Assembly: GCF_003814745.1 (NCBI RefSeq)
Contig: NZ_RKRD01000001.1
Coordinates: forward strand, 1,922,001 to 1,986,000
Length of the DNA stretch: 64,000 bases
Direction: 5' to 3'
From: Hydrogenoanaerobacterium saccharovorans
GTDB lineage: Bacteria; Bacillota; Clostridia; Oscillospirales; Ruminococcaceae
Shown here in pieces: positions 18,883 to 26,135 of the stretch. Below the pieces are notes generated by a model, which worked only from the letters and a program-made list of their open reading frames with translations, was not told the DNA's origin and did not search any database. Both the position numbers and the translations under genes were made by a program. How positions within the stretch are numbered: position 1 is the stretch's first letter; every line of letters begins with the position of its first letter.

Positions 18883-18956
18883 CATCAAAGGGTGACCCTG
18901 CTGCTCAATAACCAAAATGAGCAGCCCCGCAAACTCGATTCAGGTAAGTAGGAGGT
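18883..18956 (+). ncRNA. Structured 5' leader of the ABC operon (class unknown)
   Basis: The leader contains GGGTGACCC (18890-18898), then a perfect 8-base-pair hairpin (18900-18907 with 18918-18925, 10-base loop), then an unpaired CCCGCAAACTCGATTCAGG segment and the ribosome binding site TAGGAGG. Transport genes of this type are often under riboswitch control. I cannot match it to a known class from memory, and it may be only an mRNA leader. Confidence 0.4.
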
Positions 18957-18963
18957 AAATGTC

Positions 18964-19749
18964 TTGAGTATCACTTCAAAAGCATCTGTAAAAAAGGCGA
19001 TTCCCAACAAAATGTATAGTCTAATTTCTCTGGTTGCTGCAATCTCACTATGGGTGTTCATATCCAGTACCAAAGCTCATGTGGTGTTTGCTACCCCAAA
19101 AGAGGTTTTTTTAGCATTAAAAGAGCTTTTTGATAGCGGACGTCTGTTTGTTCACATAGGTGCCAGCCTTTCGCGTTCTCTTTCTGGTTTTGGGCTTGCA
19201 TTTATTTGTTCTCTACCGGTTGCATTTTTAATGGGCTGGTACAAATCTTGCCAGCTGATTTTTGAACCATGGATTAAGTTTGTTAAAAGCATCCCGCCAA
19301 TTGCCTACATCTCACTTGTAATTGTTGCACAGGGTGTTGGCGAGAGTGCAAAAGTAACGGTTATTTTTGTGGGTTCATTTTTGGTTATGGTCATCAACAT
19401 TTATCAGGGTGTTAAAAACGTAGATGTCACCATGATAAAAGCAGCGCAGGTTTTGGGTGCAAAAGATTTTACGATTTTTACCAAGATTGTATTGCCTGCA
19501 TCGCTCCCATTTATTTTGGTTGGTATGCGTTTGGGCCTTGCATCTTCGCTTACCACGCTGATTGCAGCGGAACTTACCGGTGCTCAGGTTGGACTTGGAC
19601 AAATGATTCAGGAAGCCAGTATGTACTTTAGAATGGACATTGTTTTGGCGGGAATTATAATTATTGGTATTATAGGCACTATTTTAGATCAGATTGTATC
19701 TTTCCTTGAAAGGAGACTCACCTCATGGCAAGAAACACGCAGTATGTAA
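18964..19749 (+). CDS. NitT/TauT-family ABC transporter permease (SsuC-like)
   Basis: This 261-residue permease has about six membrane helices and the EAA loop MIKAAQVLGAKDFTIFTKIVLP. It belongs to the nitrate/sulfonate/taurine/thiamine-precursor importer group. The start is TTG at 18964: TAGGAGG lies at the right distance, and the nearby ATG at 18959 hits a stop after two codons. The ATPase gene overlaps its end by 25 bases, so translation is coupled. The binding protein follows. The solute could be a sulfonate, an amine or a pyrimidine-like compound; proximity to sulfatase genes makes a sulfur compound possible but unproven. Confidence 0.92.
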   Translation: MSITSKASVKKAIPNKMYSLISLVAAISLWVFISSTKAHVVFATPKEVFLALKELFDSGRLFVHIGASLSRSLSGFGLAFICSLPVAFLMGWYKSCQLIFEPWIKFVKSIPPIAYISLVIVAQGVGESAKVTVIFVGSFLVMVINIYQGVKNVDVTMIKAAQVLGAKDFTIFTKIVLPASLPFILVGMRLGLASSLTTLIAAELTGAQVGLGQMIQEASMYFRMDIVLAGIIIIGIIGTILDQIVSFLERRLTSWQETRSM

Positions 19750-20549
19750 ATCAAGCTTCATCAACGACAACTTTAAAACCCAAAGTAGAAATTCGCGATG
19801 TAAAAAAAATATACCAGTCATCACGCGGTGATGTTGTGGCTTTGAATGGATTTAACCTTGATATCACCGAAAACGAATTTATTTGTGTCGTAGGTCCTTC
19901 CGGCTGCGGCAAATCCACAATCCTCAATATTCTGGCAGGATTGGATACAGCAAGCTCCGGTACAATTTATGTAGACGGTGAGCCCATTCAAGGGCCAAGC
20001 CCCGAACGCGGAGTTGTTTTTCAGCAATATGCGCTCTTTCCTTGGTTAACAGTAAAAAAGAATGTGGAATTTGGTTTAAAGCTTAAGGGATTATCGAAAC
20101 AAGAGATTTCAGAAACAGCAGACCATTACATCAAAATGGTTGGGTTGGAAGATTTCAAAAACTCGTACCCCAAAGAGCTCTCCGGCGGTATGAAACAGCG
20201 TGTGGCAATTGCCCGTGCTTATGCAATGAAACCAAAGCTTTTGCTAATGGACGAGCCGTTTGGTGCATTGGATGCGCAAACCCGCACCCAACTGCAGTCT
20301 GAACTGCTGAAAACATGGGAAGATGAACGCAAAACTTGCTTTTTTATTACACATGACGTAGACGAAGCAGTAATACTTGCGCAACGCGTCATTATTATGA
20401 GTGCAAGACCAGGACGTATCAAAAATATTATTGACATTGATATTCCCTATCCCAGAACACAAGAAACTAAGTTAGACCCACGCTATATTGAGTTAAAAAA
20501 TTTGATTTGGTCTCAGGTTTACAACGAATATCTCGAACAACGCAAATAA
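19725..20549 (+). CDS. NitT/TauT-family ABC transporter ATPase (SsuB-like)
   Basis: This 274-residue ATP-binding subunit has Walker A GPSGCGKST near residue 58, a Q-loop (VFQQYALFPW), the signature LSGGMKQRVAIARA near 150 and Walker B LLLMDEPFGALD, with the H-loop FFITHDVDEA. All catalytic residues are intact. It energises the adjacent permease. The start ATG at 19725 lies inside the end of the permease gene, preceded by AAAGGAGA. It is specific to this system, in contrast to the three sugar importers in the window that have no ATPase gene. Confidence 0.95.
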   Translation: MARNTQYVNQASSTTTLKPKVEIRDVKKIYQSSRGDVVALNGFNLDITENEFICVVGPSGCGKSTILNILAGLDTASSGTIYVDGEPIQGPSPERGVVFQQYALFPWLTVKKNVEFGLKLKGLSKQEISETADHYIKMVGLEDFKNSYPKELSGGMKQRVAIARAYAMKPKLLLMDEPFGALDAQTRTQLQSELLKTWEDERKTCFFITHDVDEAVILAQRVIIMSARPGRIKNIIDIDIPYPRTQETKLDPRYIELKNLIWSQVYNEYLEQRK

Positions 20550-20617
20550 ATTTGTACCCTTCCGGTTAAAGATAGTTTTAATCGGTGCAAAAATAAAATA
20601 TTATGGAGGAAAAATCA

Positions 20618-21688
20618 ATGCGCAAAGTTTTGTCCGTATTATTGACAGCTGCTATGGTTAGCACACTTCTAATCGGCTGCGGAGCCGACAAGAGTTCTTC
20701 TGCACCTGCAACCGAAAGTTCTACCGCTCCTGCAGAAACATCATCCTCTGCCGCTGAAGAAAAGCCTGTTGAAACGGTAAAAATCCGCGTTGCCCACCAT
20801 GCAGGTTTGTCAGGCTCAATCATACCCGGTATTGACAGCATTGAAGGCAATAACTTCTTTAAATCAGAGGGGTTGGATGTAGAGTGGGTGAAGTTTACGT
20901 CCGGTCCTCCCGAGGTTGCAGCAATGGTTTCCGGTGACATTCAGTTTGGTTATATCGGCCATGGCGCACATACCTTGGCAGCAGAAAACAAAATCAATAT
21001 CATTTCACTGAACCACTTAGGTAATTCTGAAAAAATTCTTGTTCGAAAAGATTCCGGAATCAGCAAAATCGAGGATTTGAAAGGCAAAGTTGTTGCTACT
21101 CAGCTCGGTACATCGGGCGAAGTAATTTTGAACCTTGCTTTGAGCAGAGCAGGAATGACCAAAGATGATATTAAGATTATGAACATGGATATGGCAGGCG
21201 CTGTTACCGCATTTATTGCAAAACAGGTTGATGCAATTGCTTGCTGGGATGTTCACACAACCAATGTTATGGATAACGTAGGTGCTGACAATGTCTCTAT
21301 CCTTGCAACTACCGATGACTTCTCTGATGAATCTGCTTTTCCTGCCAGCTGGACAGTTACCCCAGAATATGCAGAGAAAAACCCTGATGTTGTAGTTCGT
21401 TTCATCCGTGCACTTAATAAATGCTACGACTACAGAGGCGCTAATCTTGATGAAAGCATCAAAGGTGCTGCTAAATTTGCCGGTACAGAATACGAAACAT
21501 TTAATAAAACAAAAAATGATGCAAAAAACTTTTCATCTACACAACTTAAAGAATTGCTGAACAACGGCGGACTCAAAGCCATCTATCAGCTTCAACTTGA
21601 TTACTTCATTAAAGAAGGAAAAGTAAAAGAGGGTAATGTAGATACTTATGTGAGAACCGATTTGATGGAAAAAGCTTTTGCAGAATAA
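20618..21688 (+). CDS. NitT/TauT-type substrate-binding lipoprotein
   Basis: This 356-residue binding protein has a lipoprotein signal ending LIGC and a Ser/Ala/Glu-rich linker, then a two-domain NMT1/SsuA-like fold starting VKIRVAHHAGLSG and including GDIQFGYIGHGAH and GKVVATQLGTSGEVIL. The start is ATG 20618, with GGAGGA at 20605-20610; an upstream in-frame ATG at 20603 would contain that ribosome site. It completes the permease-ATPase-binding protein operon. Proteins of this type bind sulfonates, nitrate, bicarbonate, pyrimidine thiamine precursors or related small molecules. The ligand cannot be read here. A terminator follows. Confidence 0.92.
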   Translation: MRKVLSVLLTAAMVSTLLIGCGADKSSSAPATESSTAPAETSSSAAEEKPVETVKIRVAHHAGLSGSIIPGIDSIEGNNFFKSEGLDVEWVKFTSGPPEVAAMVSGDIQFGYIGHGAHTLAAENKINIISLNHLGNSEKILVRKDSGISKIEDLKGKVVATQLGTSGEVILNLALSRAGMTKDDIKIMNMDMAGAVTAFIAKQVDAIACWDVHTTNVMDNVGADNVSILATTDDFSDESAFPASWTVTPEYAEKNPDVVVRFIRALNKCYDYRGANLDESIKGAAKFAGTEYETFNKTKNDAKNFSSTQLKELLNNGGLKAIYQLQLDYFIKEGKVKEGNVDTYVRTDLMEKAFAE

Positions 21689-21707
21689 TTAAAAGCAAAA
21701 TAAAGCA

Positions 21708-21742
21708 AAAGGTGCCTTTGGTATTGACAAAGGTACCTTTTT
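21708..21742 (+). terminator. Intrinsic terminator of the ABC operon
   Basis: A 13-base-pair stem (21708-21720 with 21728-21740, one G-T pair) with a seven-base loop is followed by T residues. It separates the transporter operon from the response regulator gene. Confidence 0.85.
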
Positions 21743-21833
21743 GTGTATGTATATTACATATAAGTTTATGCATCTATGCAAAAGAGCTTATAATAAAGTG
21801 CTATAATTATATAGTATAAAAGGGGGTGTATGG

Positions 21834-22508
21834 GTGAAACCAAAAATCCGCATTTTAATTGCTGAAGATTTTCCGATTATTCGTTCTAATTTCATTCAAA
21901 TGGTTAATCAATGTGACGATATGGAGGTTGTGGGTGCCGCAGCAACCGGAAAAGAAATTGTAGAATTGGCACGCACGGTTCCTGCCGACATCATATTAAT
22001 GGATATGGAAATGGAGAAAATAAACTCCGGCGTCGAAGCTGCGGAATTAATTGCTAAAGAAGATATTGATATTGATGTAATTTTTCTTACCATTCATGAA
22101 ACCGATGATTTTATTTTTTCTGCACTTTCTTGTGGTGCGGTGGATTATATTGTAAAAACGGAACCGAATGATATTATTTTGGAGCATATTCGCAATGCAT
22201 ATAACGGAGCACCGTCTCTTGCCCCGCAAATTCAAAATCGGGTACGAACAGAATTCAGCCGCCTAAAGCGTTCGGAGCAAAGTCTGCTTTATTTTGTAAA
22301 CAATATTACCTCTCTTACTCCGGCAGAAAAAGACCTGATACATCTGCTGTTGGAAAATAAAAAAGTCTCTGAAATTGCACAAATTCGCTCGGTCGAGGTT
22401 GTTACAGTAAAAACGCAAATCCAGGGTTTGCTGCGTAAATTCCAATGCAAAAGAACGAAAGATATTGTACAAATGCTTCGCGAACTGGGGCTAGAAAAAC
22501 TGTTCTAA
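21834..22508 (+). CDS. NarL/LuxR-type response regulator
   Basis: This 224-residue regulator has an N-terminal receiver domain (RILIAEDFPIIRSNF, phospho-acceptor Asp in IILMDMEM near residue 55, conserved Lys in YIVKTEPND) and a C-terminal LuxR-type helix-turn-helix (LTPAEKDLIHLLLENKKVSEIA to VKTQIQGLLRKF). The start is GTG 21834 after AGGGGGTG; the overlapping ATG is in another frame. The gene stands alone between two terminators and is the natural partner for the orphan kinase at 15641. The GTATGA-N7-TCATAC sites around the transporter, PHP operon and nagB are candidate targets, by inference. Confidence 0.92.
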   Translation: MKPKIRILIAEDFPIIRSNFIQMVNQCDDMEVVGAAATGKEIVELARTVPADIILMDMEMEKINSGVEAAELIAKEDIDIDVIFLTIHETDDFIFSALSCGAVDYIVKTEPNDIILEHIRNAYNGAPSLAPQIQNRVRTEFSRLKRSEQSLLYFVNNITSLTPAEKDLIHLLLENKKVSEIAQIRSVEVVTVKTQIQGLLRKFQCKRTKDIVQMLRELGLEKLF

Positions 22509-22510
22509 TA

Positions 22511-22545
22511 AAAAAAGCTTAGACTTATAAGTCTAAGCTTTTTTT
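22511..22545. terminator. Bidirectional terminator
   Basis: A perfect 16-base-pair hairpin with a two-base loop, with A-run on one side and T-run on the other, sits between the convergent response-regulator and nagB genes. Confidence 0.92.
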
Positions 22546-22546
22546 A

Positions 22547-23362
22547 TTAATACGGCTGCTGAGCCGCGTTTTGATTTGTAATAATTAATGCATTAGAATG
22601 CCTTTGCAAAAGTGAAACAGGAAACTGAGCTGTTACTTCACCAAATGCAGCTTGGCGAATAACCGCCCTATGCCAATCGCGGAATACACCGAGGCGAATT
22701 TTTTTGGCTGACAATATCTCTTTCATACCAATGGTAACACAGTGTGTGGGCATAGCAGCAATTGCACCGTTTAAGTCTCCCACTGCGTTAATGGTACGGG
22801 TTTCACGCGAAATTTGAAGCGTACGCGTAGGCAGTTGGGCAAACTCATCGGCAGAAATATCCTGCGGCTCATTAAAAGCAACATGACCGTTAATACCAAT
22901 ACCTCCAAAACAGATATCTACACCTCCCAGTTTTTCAATCATCTGCGGAATATGGCTAAGACAATTGGGATCGGGGAAAATACGCTGCTCTTTCGGCATA
23001 ATCAGCTCAGGATTAATTTGAGAATAAACGGCACGGTTCATAAATCCTCGAAAACTCAATTTATGCTCTTGCTCTATCCATTGCTTATGCTCATCTAAAT
23101 ACTCATCCATATTGATAAACCAAACGTTTTTAAGGCTAATATTTTCGCGATTTACCAAACGAACAAAAATTGGATACTGCCCTACCGGGCCTACGGGACA
23201 AATAAAAACCGTATTTTTGCCATCACGATTGTTTTGCTGGATAGTGTGAACCATCTCCAACGCCAGTTCATAAAAAACTTCTCCAGAATCACCCAACTTT
23301 AGAATTGGAATTTTAGCATTCCGCTCCAAGTCAGCAGCAGGTATGTTAAAATACTGATACAT
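22547..23362 (-). CDS. nagB: Glucosamine-6-phosphate deaminase-like protein
   Basis: This 271-residue member of the NagB/6-phosphogluconolactonase superfamily has NMDEYLDEH near residue 75, GGIGINGHVAFNEP (the deaminase active-site histidine and substrate loop) near 155 and VTIGMKEILSAKKI. It would convert glucosamine 6-phosphate to fructose 6-phosphate and ammonia. It is slightly divergent from standard NagB, so a different amino-sugar phosphate is possible. The gene is monocistronic, preceded by an extended -10 (TGTTATAAT) and a GTATGA-N7-TCATAC repeat. The NagA gene is elsewhere in the window (37276). The start follows GGGAGGCAAAGG. Confidence 0.88.
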   Translation of the reverse strand: MYQYFNIPAADLERNAKIPILKLGDSGEVFYELALEMVHTIQQNNRDGKNTVFICPVGPVGQYPIFVRLVNRENISLKNVWFINMDEYLDEHKQWIEQEHKLSFRGFMNRAVYSQINPELIMPKEQRIFPDPNCLSHIPQMIEKLGGVDICFGGIGINGHVAFNEPQDISADEFAQLPTRTLQISRETRTINAVGDLNGAIAAMPTHCVTIGMKEILSAKKIRLGVFRDWHRAVIRQAAFGEVTAQFPVSLLQRHSNALIITNQNAAQQPY

Positions 23363-23403
23363 TCCTTTGCCTCCCGATTATTATAATCAATATTCCTATT
23401 TAC

Positions 23404-23409
23404 ATTATA
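23404..23409 (-). promoter_or_regulatory. Extended -10 of nagB
   Basis: On the minus strand TGTTATAAT is an extended -10 element. The -35 region is poor (TTTGTT), consistent with activation from the inverted repeat just upstream at 23433-23451. Confidence 0.55.
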
Positions 23410-23432
23410 ACAGTCAAACGATAACAAACAAA

Positions 23433-23451
23433 GTATGAAAAAACCTCATAC
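23433..23451. promoter_or_regulatory. GTATGA-N7-TCATAC inverted repeat (nagB)
   Basis: GTATGA at 23433-23438 and TCATAC at 23446-23451 are perfect inverted half-sites seven bases apart, centred about 45 bases upstream of the predicted nagB start. Two copies with the same spacing flank the PHP/ABC divergent promoters. Confidence 0.6.
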
Positions 23452-23497
23452 CAACCCACATATATTGCGGTTTTGGTAAAATTCTTCATCGTACGGC

Positions 23498-24520
23498 TTA
23501 TATATTTTTAAATTGTGCACTGCTTTCGCGTTTGATTAGCGTGAACGGAATGTCAATTTTAATAGGGGTGGTGTGCCCTCCTTCAATGCGGTCGAGCAAT
23601 ATTTTTACTGTAAATCGCCCTAAATCCTCACGAGGAATATTAATGCTGGTAAGCATTGGAGAGCAATATTGGCTCATTTCAATGTTGTCAATACTTATCA
23701 CAGACATATCCTTCGGGATTTCAACACCGTTTTCTTGAAGCGATTTGATTACCCCAATTGCAGTGATGTCATTCGCGCAGAACAGGGCGGTGGGGTGCTG
23801 GGCGGCCTGCAGCAGTTTTATACCGCTTTGGTACCCCCCTTTAATAGATTGATGTGTATTGAAAATATGATGATACTCAATGGGCAATTTAAGTTCTTTC
23901 ATTGCATCATAGTAGCCACGATAACGTGCTTCTTCCGATTGTTCTCCGATATAGCCGATGCGTGTATGGCCAAGCTGATAAAGGTGTTTTATAGCAGTTT
24001 TTGCAGCCTCATATCCATCGCAAATCACCTGGTCACAACTGTTATCTTTTAAACTGTTCAGCCCAACAAAAATGATATTTTTACATTGCTTTTTTAAGTT
24101 TTGCAATAAATTTTTAGAGCATCGCCCCATTACAATAACACCGTCTACATCTTGAATTTTTAATGCAGACGATGTCTTTTTCTGCTCAAATGCAGGAAAA
24201 ATTCCTGTTACCTTACATTTGTTTTGCGCACATTCCTGCTCTATAATCCGGAATAATTCTGAAAAAAATTGGCCGGATTCTCTATCGCATGTCCGAGCAA
24301 AAATGCAAGCAAGAGAAATTGCTTTTGGGGGCGATTTTTGCGTACCTCCCATTTTTAAGCCTTGTGCATAGCTGTTTGGTATATAGCCTGTTTCATGTAC
24401 CATTTGCCAAATTTTATTTGCTACAGCAGCACTTGCCGCATGATTGTTATTACCGTTTACCACTCTGGAAACAGTGGAAACAGAAACTCCGCACCGCTTT
24501 GCCAGCTCTTTCAGTGTCAT
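23498..24520 (-). CDS. LacI-family transcriptional regulator
   Basis: This 340-residue repressor has the N-terminal helix-turn-helix TLKELAKRCGVSVSTVSRVVNG and a periplasmic-binding-protein-like effector domain (70-335) that normally binds a sugar. The start is ATG 24520 with GGAGGAGA; the frame extends to TTG 24535 inside the ribosome site. The gene is divergent from the LarC1 paralogue and shares with it an intergenic CAAACGTTTG palindrome. LacI proteins with this recognition helix bind palindromes with a central CG, so it is the leading candidate for the regulator of the three matching sites in the window. Confidence 0.93.
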   Translation of the reverse strand: MTLKELAKRCGVSVSTVSRVVNGNNNHAASAAVANKIWQMVHETGYIPNSYAQGLKMGGTQKSPPKAISLACIFARTCDRESGQFFSELFRIIEQECAQNKCKVTGIFPAFEQKKTSSALKIQDVDGVIVMGRCSKNLLQNLKKQCKNIIFVGLNSLKDNSCDQVICDGYEAAKTAIKHLYQLGHTRIGYIGEQSEEARYRGYYDAMKELKLPIEYHHIFNTHQSIKGGYQSGIKLLQAAQHPTALFCANDITAIGVIKSLQENGVEIPKDMSVISIDNIEMSQYCSPMLTSINIPREDLGRFTVKILLDRIEGGHTTPIKIDIPFTLIKRESSAQFKNI

Positions 24521-24554
24521 TGCTGTCTCCTCCAACTATTATTTTATTAATTTT

Positions 24555-24560
24555 ATTATA
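24555..24560 (-). promoter_or_regulatory. Extended -10 of the LacI gene
   Basis: The minus strand reads TGTTATAAT, an extended -10. The operator at 24592-24607 is centred about 50 bases upstream of the expected start, consistent with autoregulation. Confidence 0.5.
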
Positions 24561-24591
24561 ACACAAGTCACGCAAATTTCGGCCTATTTCA

Positions 24592-24607
24592 ACGCAAACG
24601 TTTGTGT
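24592..24607. promoter_or_regulatory. CAAACGTTTG operator, site B (LacI/LarC1 intergenic)
   Basis: ACGCAAACGTTTGTGT is a 16-base palindrome with one mismatch and central CG between the divergent LacI and LarC1-paralogue genes. It matches sites at 15596-15611 and 51245-51260. Confidence 0.7.
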
Positions 24608-24684
24608 AATTTTTTATCATTTATTTGCTATATATATGGTATTCTTAAAGCATGTAAACTGCAATTATTACGGAGGAATCGGCC

Positions 24685-25440
24685 ATGGTACATCAACGCA
24701 AATCCACTAGTTTATTTTTTGACTGTGCATACGGTATAAGCGGTGATATGACACTGGGCGCATTGCTCAATTTGGGTGTCCCACTCGACTTGCTGCGCCA
24801 TGAACTTAGTAAACTGCCGATAGGCGGTTACAAGCTGCTTACGCGGGAAGTTGAACGATACGGGGTATACACCTGCAAACTGGATGTAATTCTGGATTGG
24901 AGTCATTGTGATAATCAATGTGACCGTACGCTAAAAGAAATTTTAATAATGATTGAAAACAGCCAACTTTCTTCTTTAGTTAAGCAATGGTCTTCTCAAT
25001 TATTGCTGGTGCTTGCTCAAGCCGAAGCTGCCGCTCATCAAATCCCGTTATATGAGGTATGTTTTCATGAAAAAGGTGCTGTAGATACCATTATTGATTT
25101 TGTAGGAACTGCAATTTGCGTGGAGTACTTAGCACCCACACGTATTCTTTCAACTCCTTTAAATGATGGAATCGGCTTTATAAAGTGCCGTTGCGGAATT
25201 ATACCTGTTCCTGTACCTGCGGTTAAAGAAATTACTATGAACTATGCCATCCCCGTAAGCAGCCTAAAAATTGAAAGCGAATTGGTTACCCCAACGGGCG
25301 CAGCAATTGCAGCGGTCTTCTTTTCGCAGTATCTGCCTACACCGCCCCACAACCATAACGTACTTAAAATCGGTGCAGGCTCGGGTGATTATGATTATGG
25401 TACCGGTGGATACCTTAAATGCTCAATGATTGAAAGCTGA
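24685..25440 (+). CDS. Stand-alone LarC N-terminal domain paralogue
   Basis: This 251-residue protein aligns with the first half (LarC1) of the nickel-insertion cyclometallase LarC: FFDCAYGISGDMTLGALLN at the start, CFHEKGAVDTIIDFVG, GIIPVPVPAVKEIT and ELVTPTGAAIAAVF. It stops near the point where full-length LarC continues into the CTP-dependent C-terminal domain. In Lactobacillus plantarum the two halves are joined by a programmed frameshift, but here no second half follows and an intact full-length larC lies 700 bases downstream. It lacks the His-rich insert of that LarC. The start ATG follows CGGAGG. Likely roles are nickel chaperone, regulator or modified metallase; none is proven. Confidence 0.85.
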   Translation: MVHQRKSTSLFFDCAYGISGDMTLGALLNLGVPLDLLRHELSKLPIGGYKLLTREVERYGVYTCKLDVILDWSHCDNQCDRTLKEILIMIENSQLSSLVKQWSSQLLLVLAQAEAAAHQIPLYEVCFHEKGAVDTIIDFVGTAICVEYLAPTRILSTPLNDGIGFIKCRCGIIPVPVPAVKEITMNYAIPVSSLKIESELVTPTGAAIAAVFFSQYLPTPPHNHNVLKIGAGSGDYDYGTGGYLKCSMIES

Positions 25441-25579
25441 CTGTACAAACAGTTAGTACGGCTGCTCTTTGGACATGTTAAGTTCAGTTGACAAAATTCC
25501 CGTTTTACTTGGTGGATATCATTAGAATTTACCTCTATAATAGTAGCATAAGCAATTCAAAATTGATAAGAGGTTGGTG

Positions 25580-26029
25580 ATGATATTGTCATTGGGTGAA
25601 AAATTGCTGGATTTACGTAAAAAATCAGGATTTTCTCAAGAAGAAGTTGCAGAAAAACTAAATGTTTCGCGGCAAACCGTGAGTAAGTGGGAAACAGACC
25701 AAACCACCCCTGATTTAGTAAAGGCAAAACTTTTAAGCGAACTCTACCATGTCAGTTACAATTATTTAATATGCGAAAGCCCTATCAGCGGAGATTTGAC
25801 CAGTATTGAAATGATTGTTGACGAAATTGACTGGACAAGTGCCTGGAGCAAAAAATATCCCATTTTATCAACCTACCAGGGTATAAAAGGGATAGAAATC
25901 TACCGTGAGCAAATTTCAAAGATGTACGATACCTTCAAGAAAGAGTATCAATTTAGCGATGCAGATACTGCTTTGGTATTAAAAGATATTCTTTATCAAA
26001 AATACAGAATGTCAAAAAAGAAAAAATAA
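25580..26029 (+). CDS. XRE-family helix-turn-helix regulator
   Basis: This 149-residue protein has a Cro/CI-type helix-turn-helix in residues 1-65 (LLDLRKKSGFSQEEVAEKLN, then VSRQTVSKWE) and a C-terminal region of unknown function that ends in a lysine run. The start is ATG 25580 with AAGAGG upstream. It lies between the LarC1 paralogue and larC and converges with the lar operon at a terminator. A local regulatory role for nickel or lar genes is possible but not shown. Confidence 0.88.
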   Translation: MILSLGEKLLDLRKKSGFSQEEVAEKLNVSRQTVSKWETDQTTPDLVKAKLLSELYHVSYNYLICESPISGDLTSIEMIVDEIDWTSAWSKKYPILSTYQGIKGIEIYREQISKMYDTFKKEYQFSDADTALVLKDILYQKYRMSKKKK

Positions 26030-26062
26030 TCGTGTTATAGCGAATTTATAAATCATTATCAA

Positions 26063-26098
26063 AAAAGCAGGATGGTTTTTCAAAAACATCCTGCTTTT
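26063..26098. terminator. Bidirectional terminator
   Basis: A 12-base-pair stem (AAAAGCAGGATG with CATCCTGCTTTT) with A- and T-rich flanks lies between the convergent XRE gene and larC. Confidence 0.9.
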
Positions 26099-26135
26099 AT
26101 TTTTATAGCCATAAATAGTACAAAAATGATTGCAT

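Noticed and set aside
24685..25440. A LarC1-LarC2 programmed frameshift as in Lactobacillus
   Set aside because: No LarC2 sequence follows the LarC1 paralogue in any frame before the XRE gene, and the full larC nearby is a single frame.
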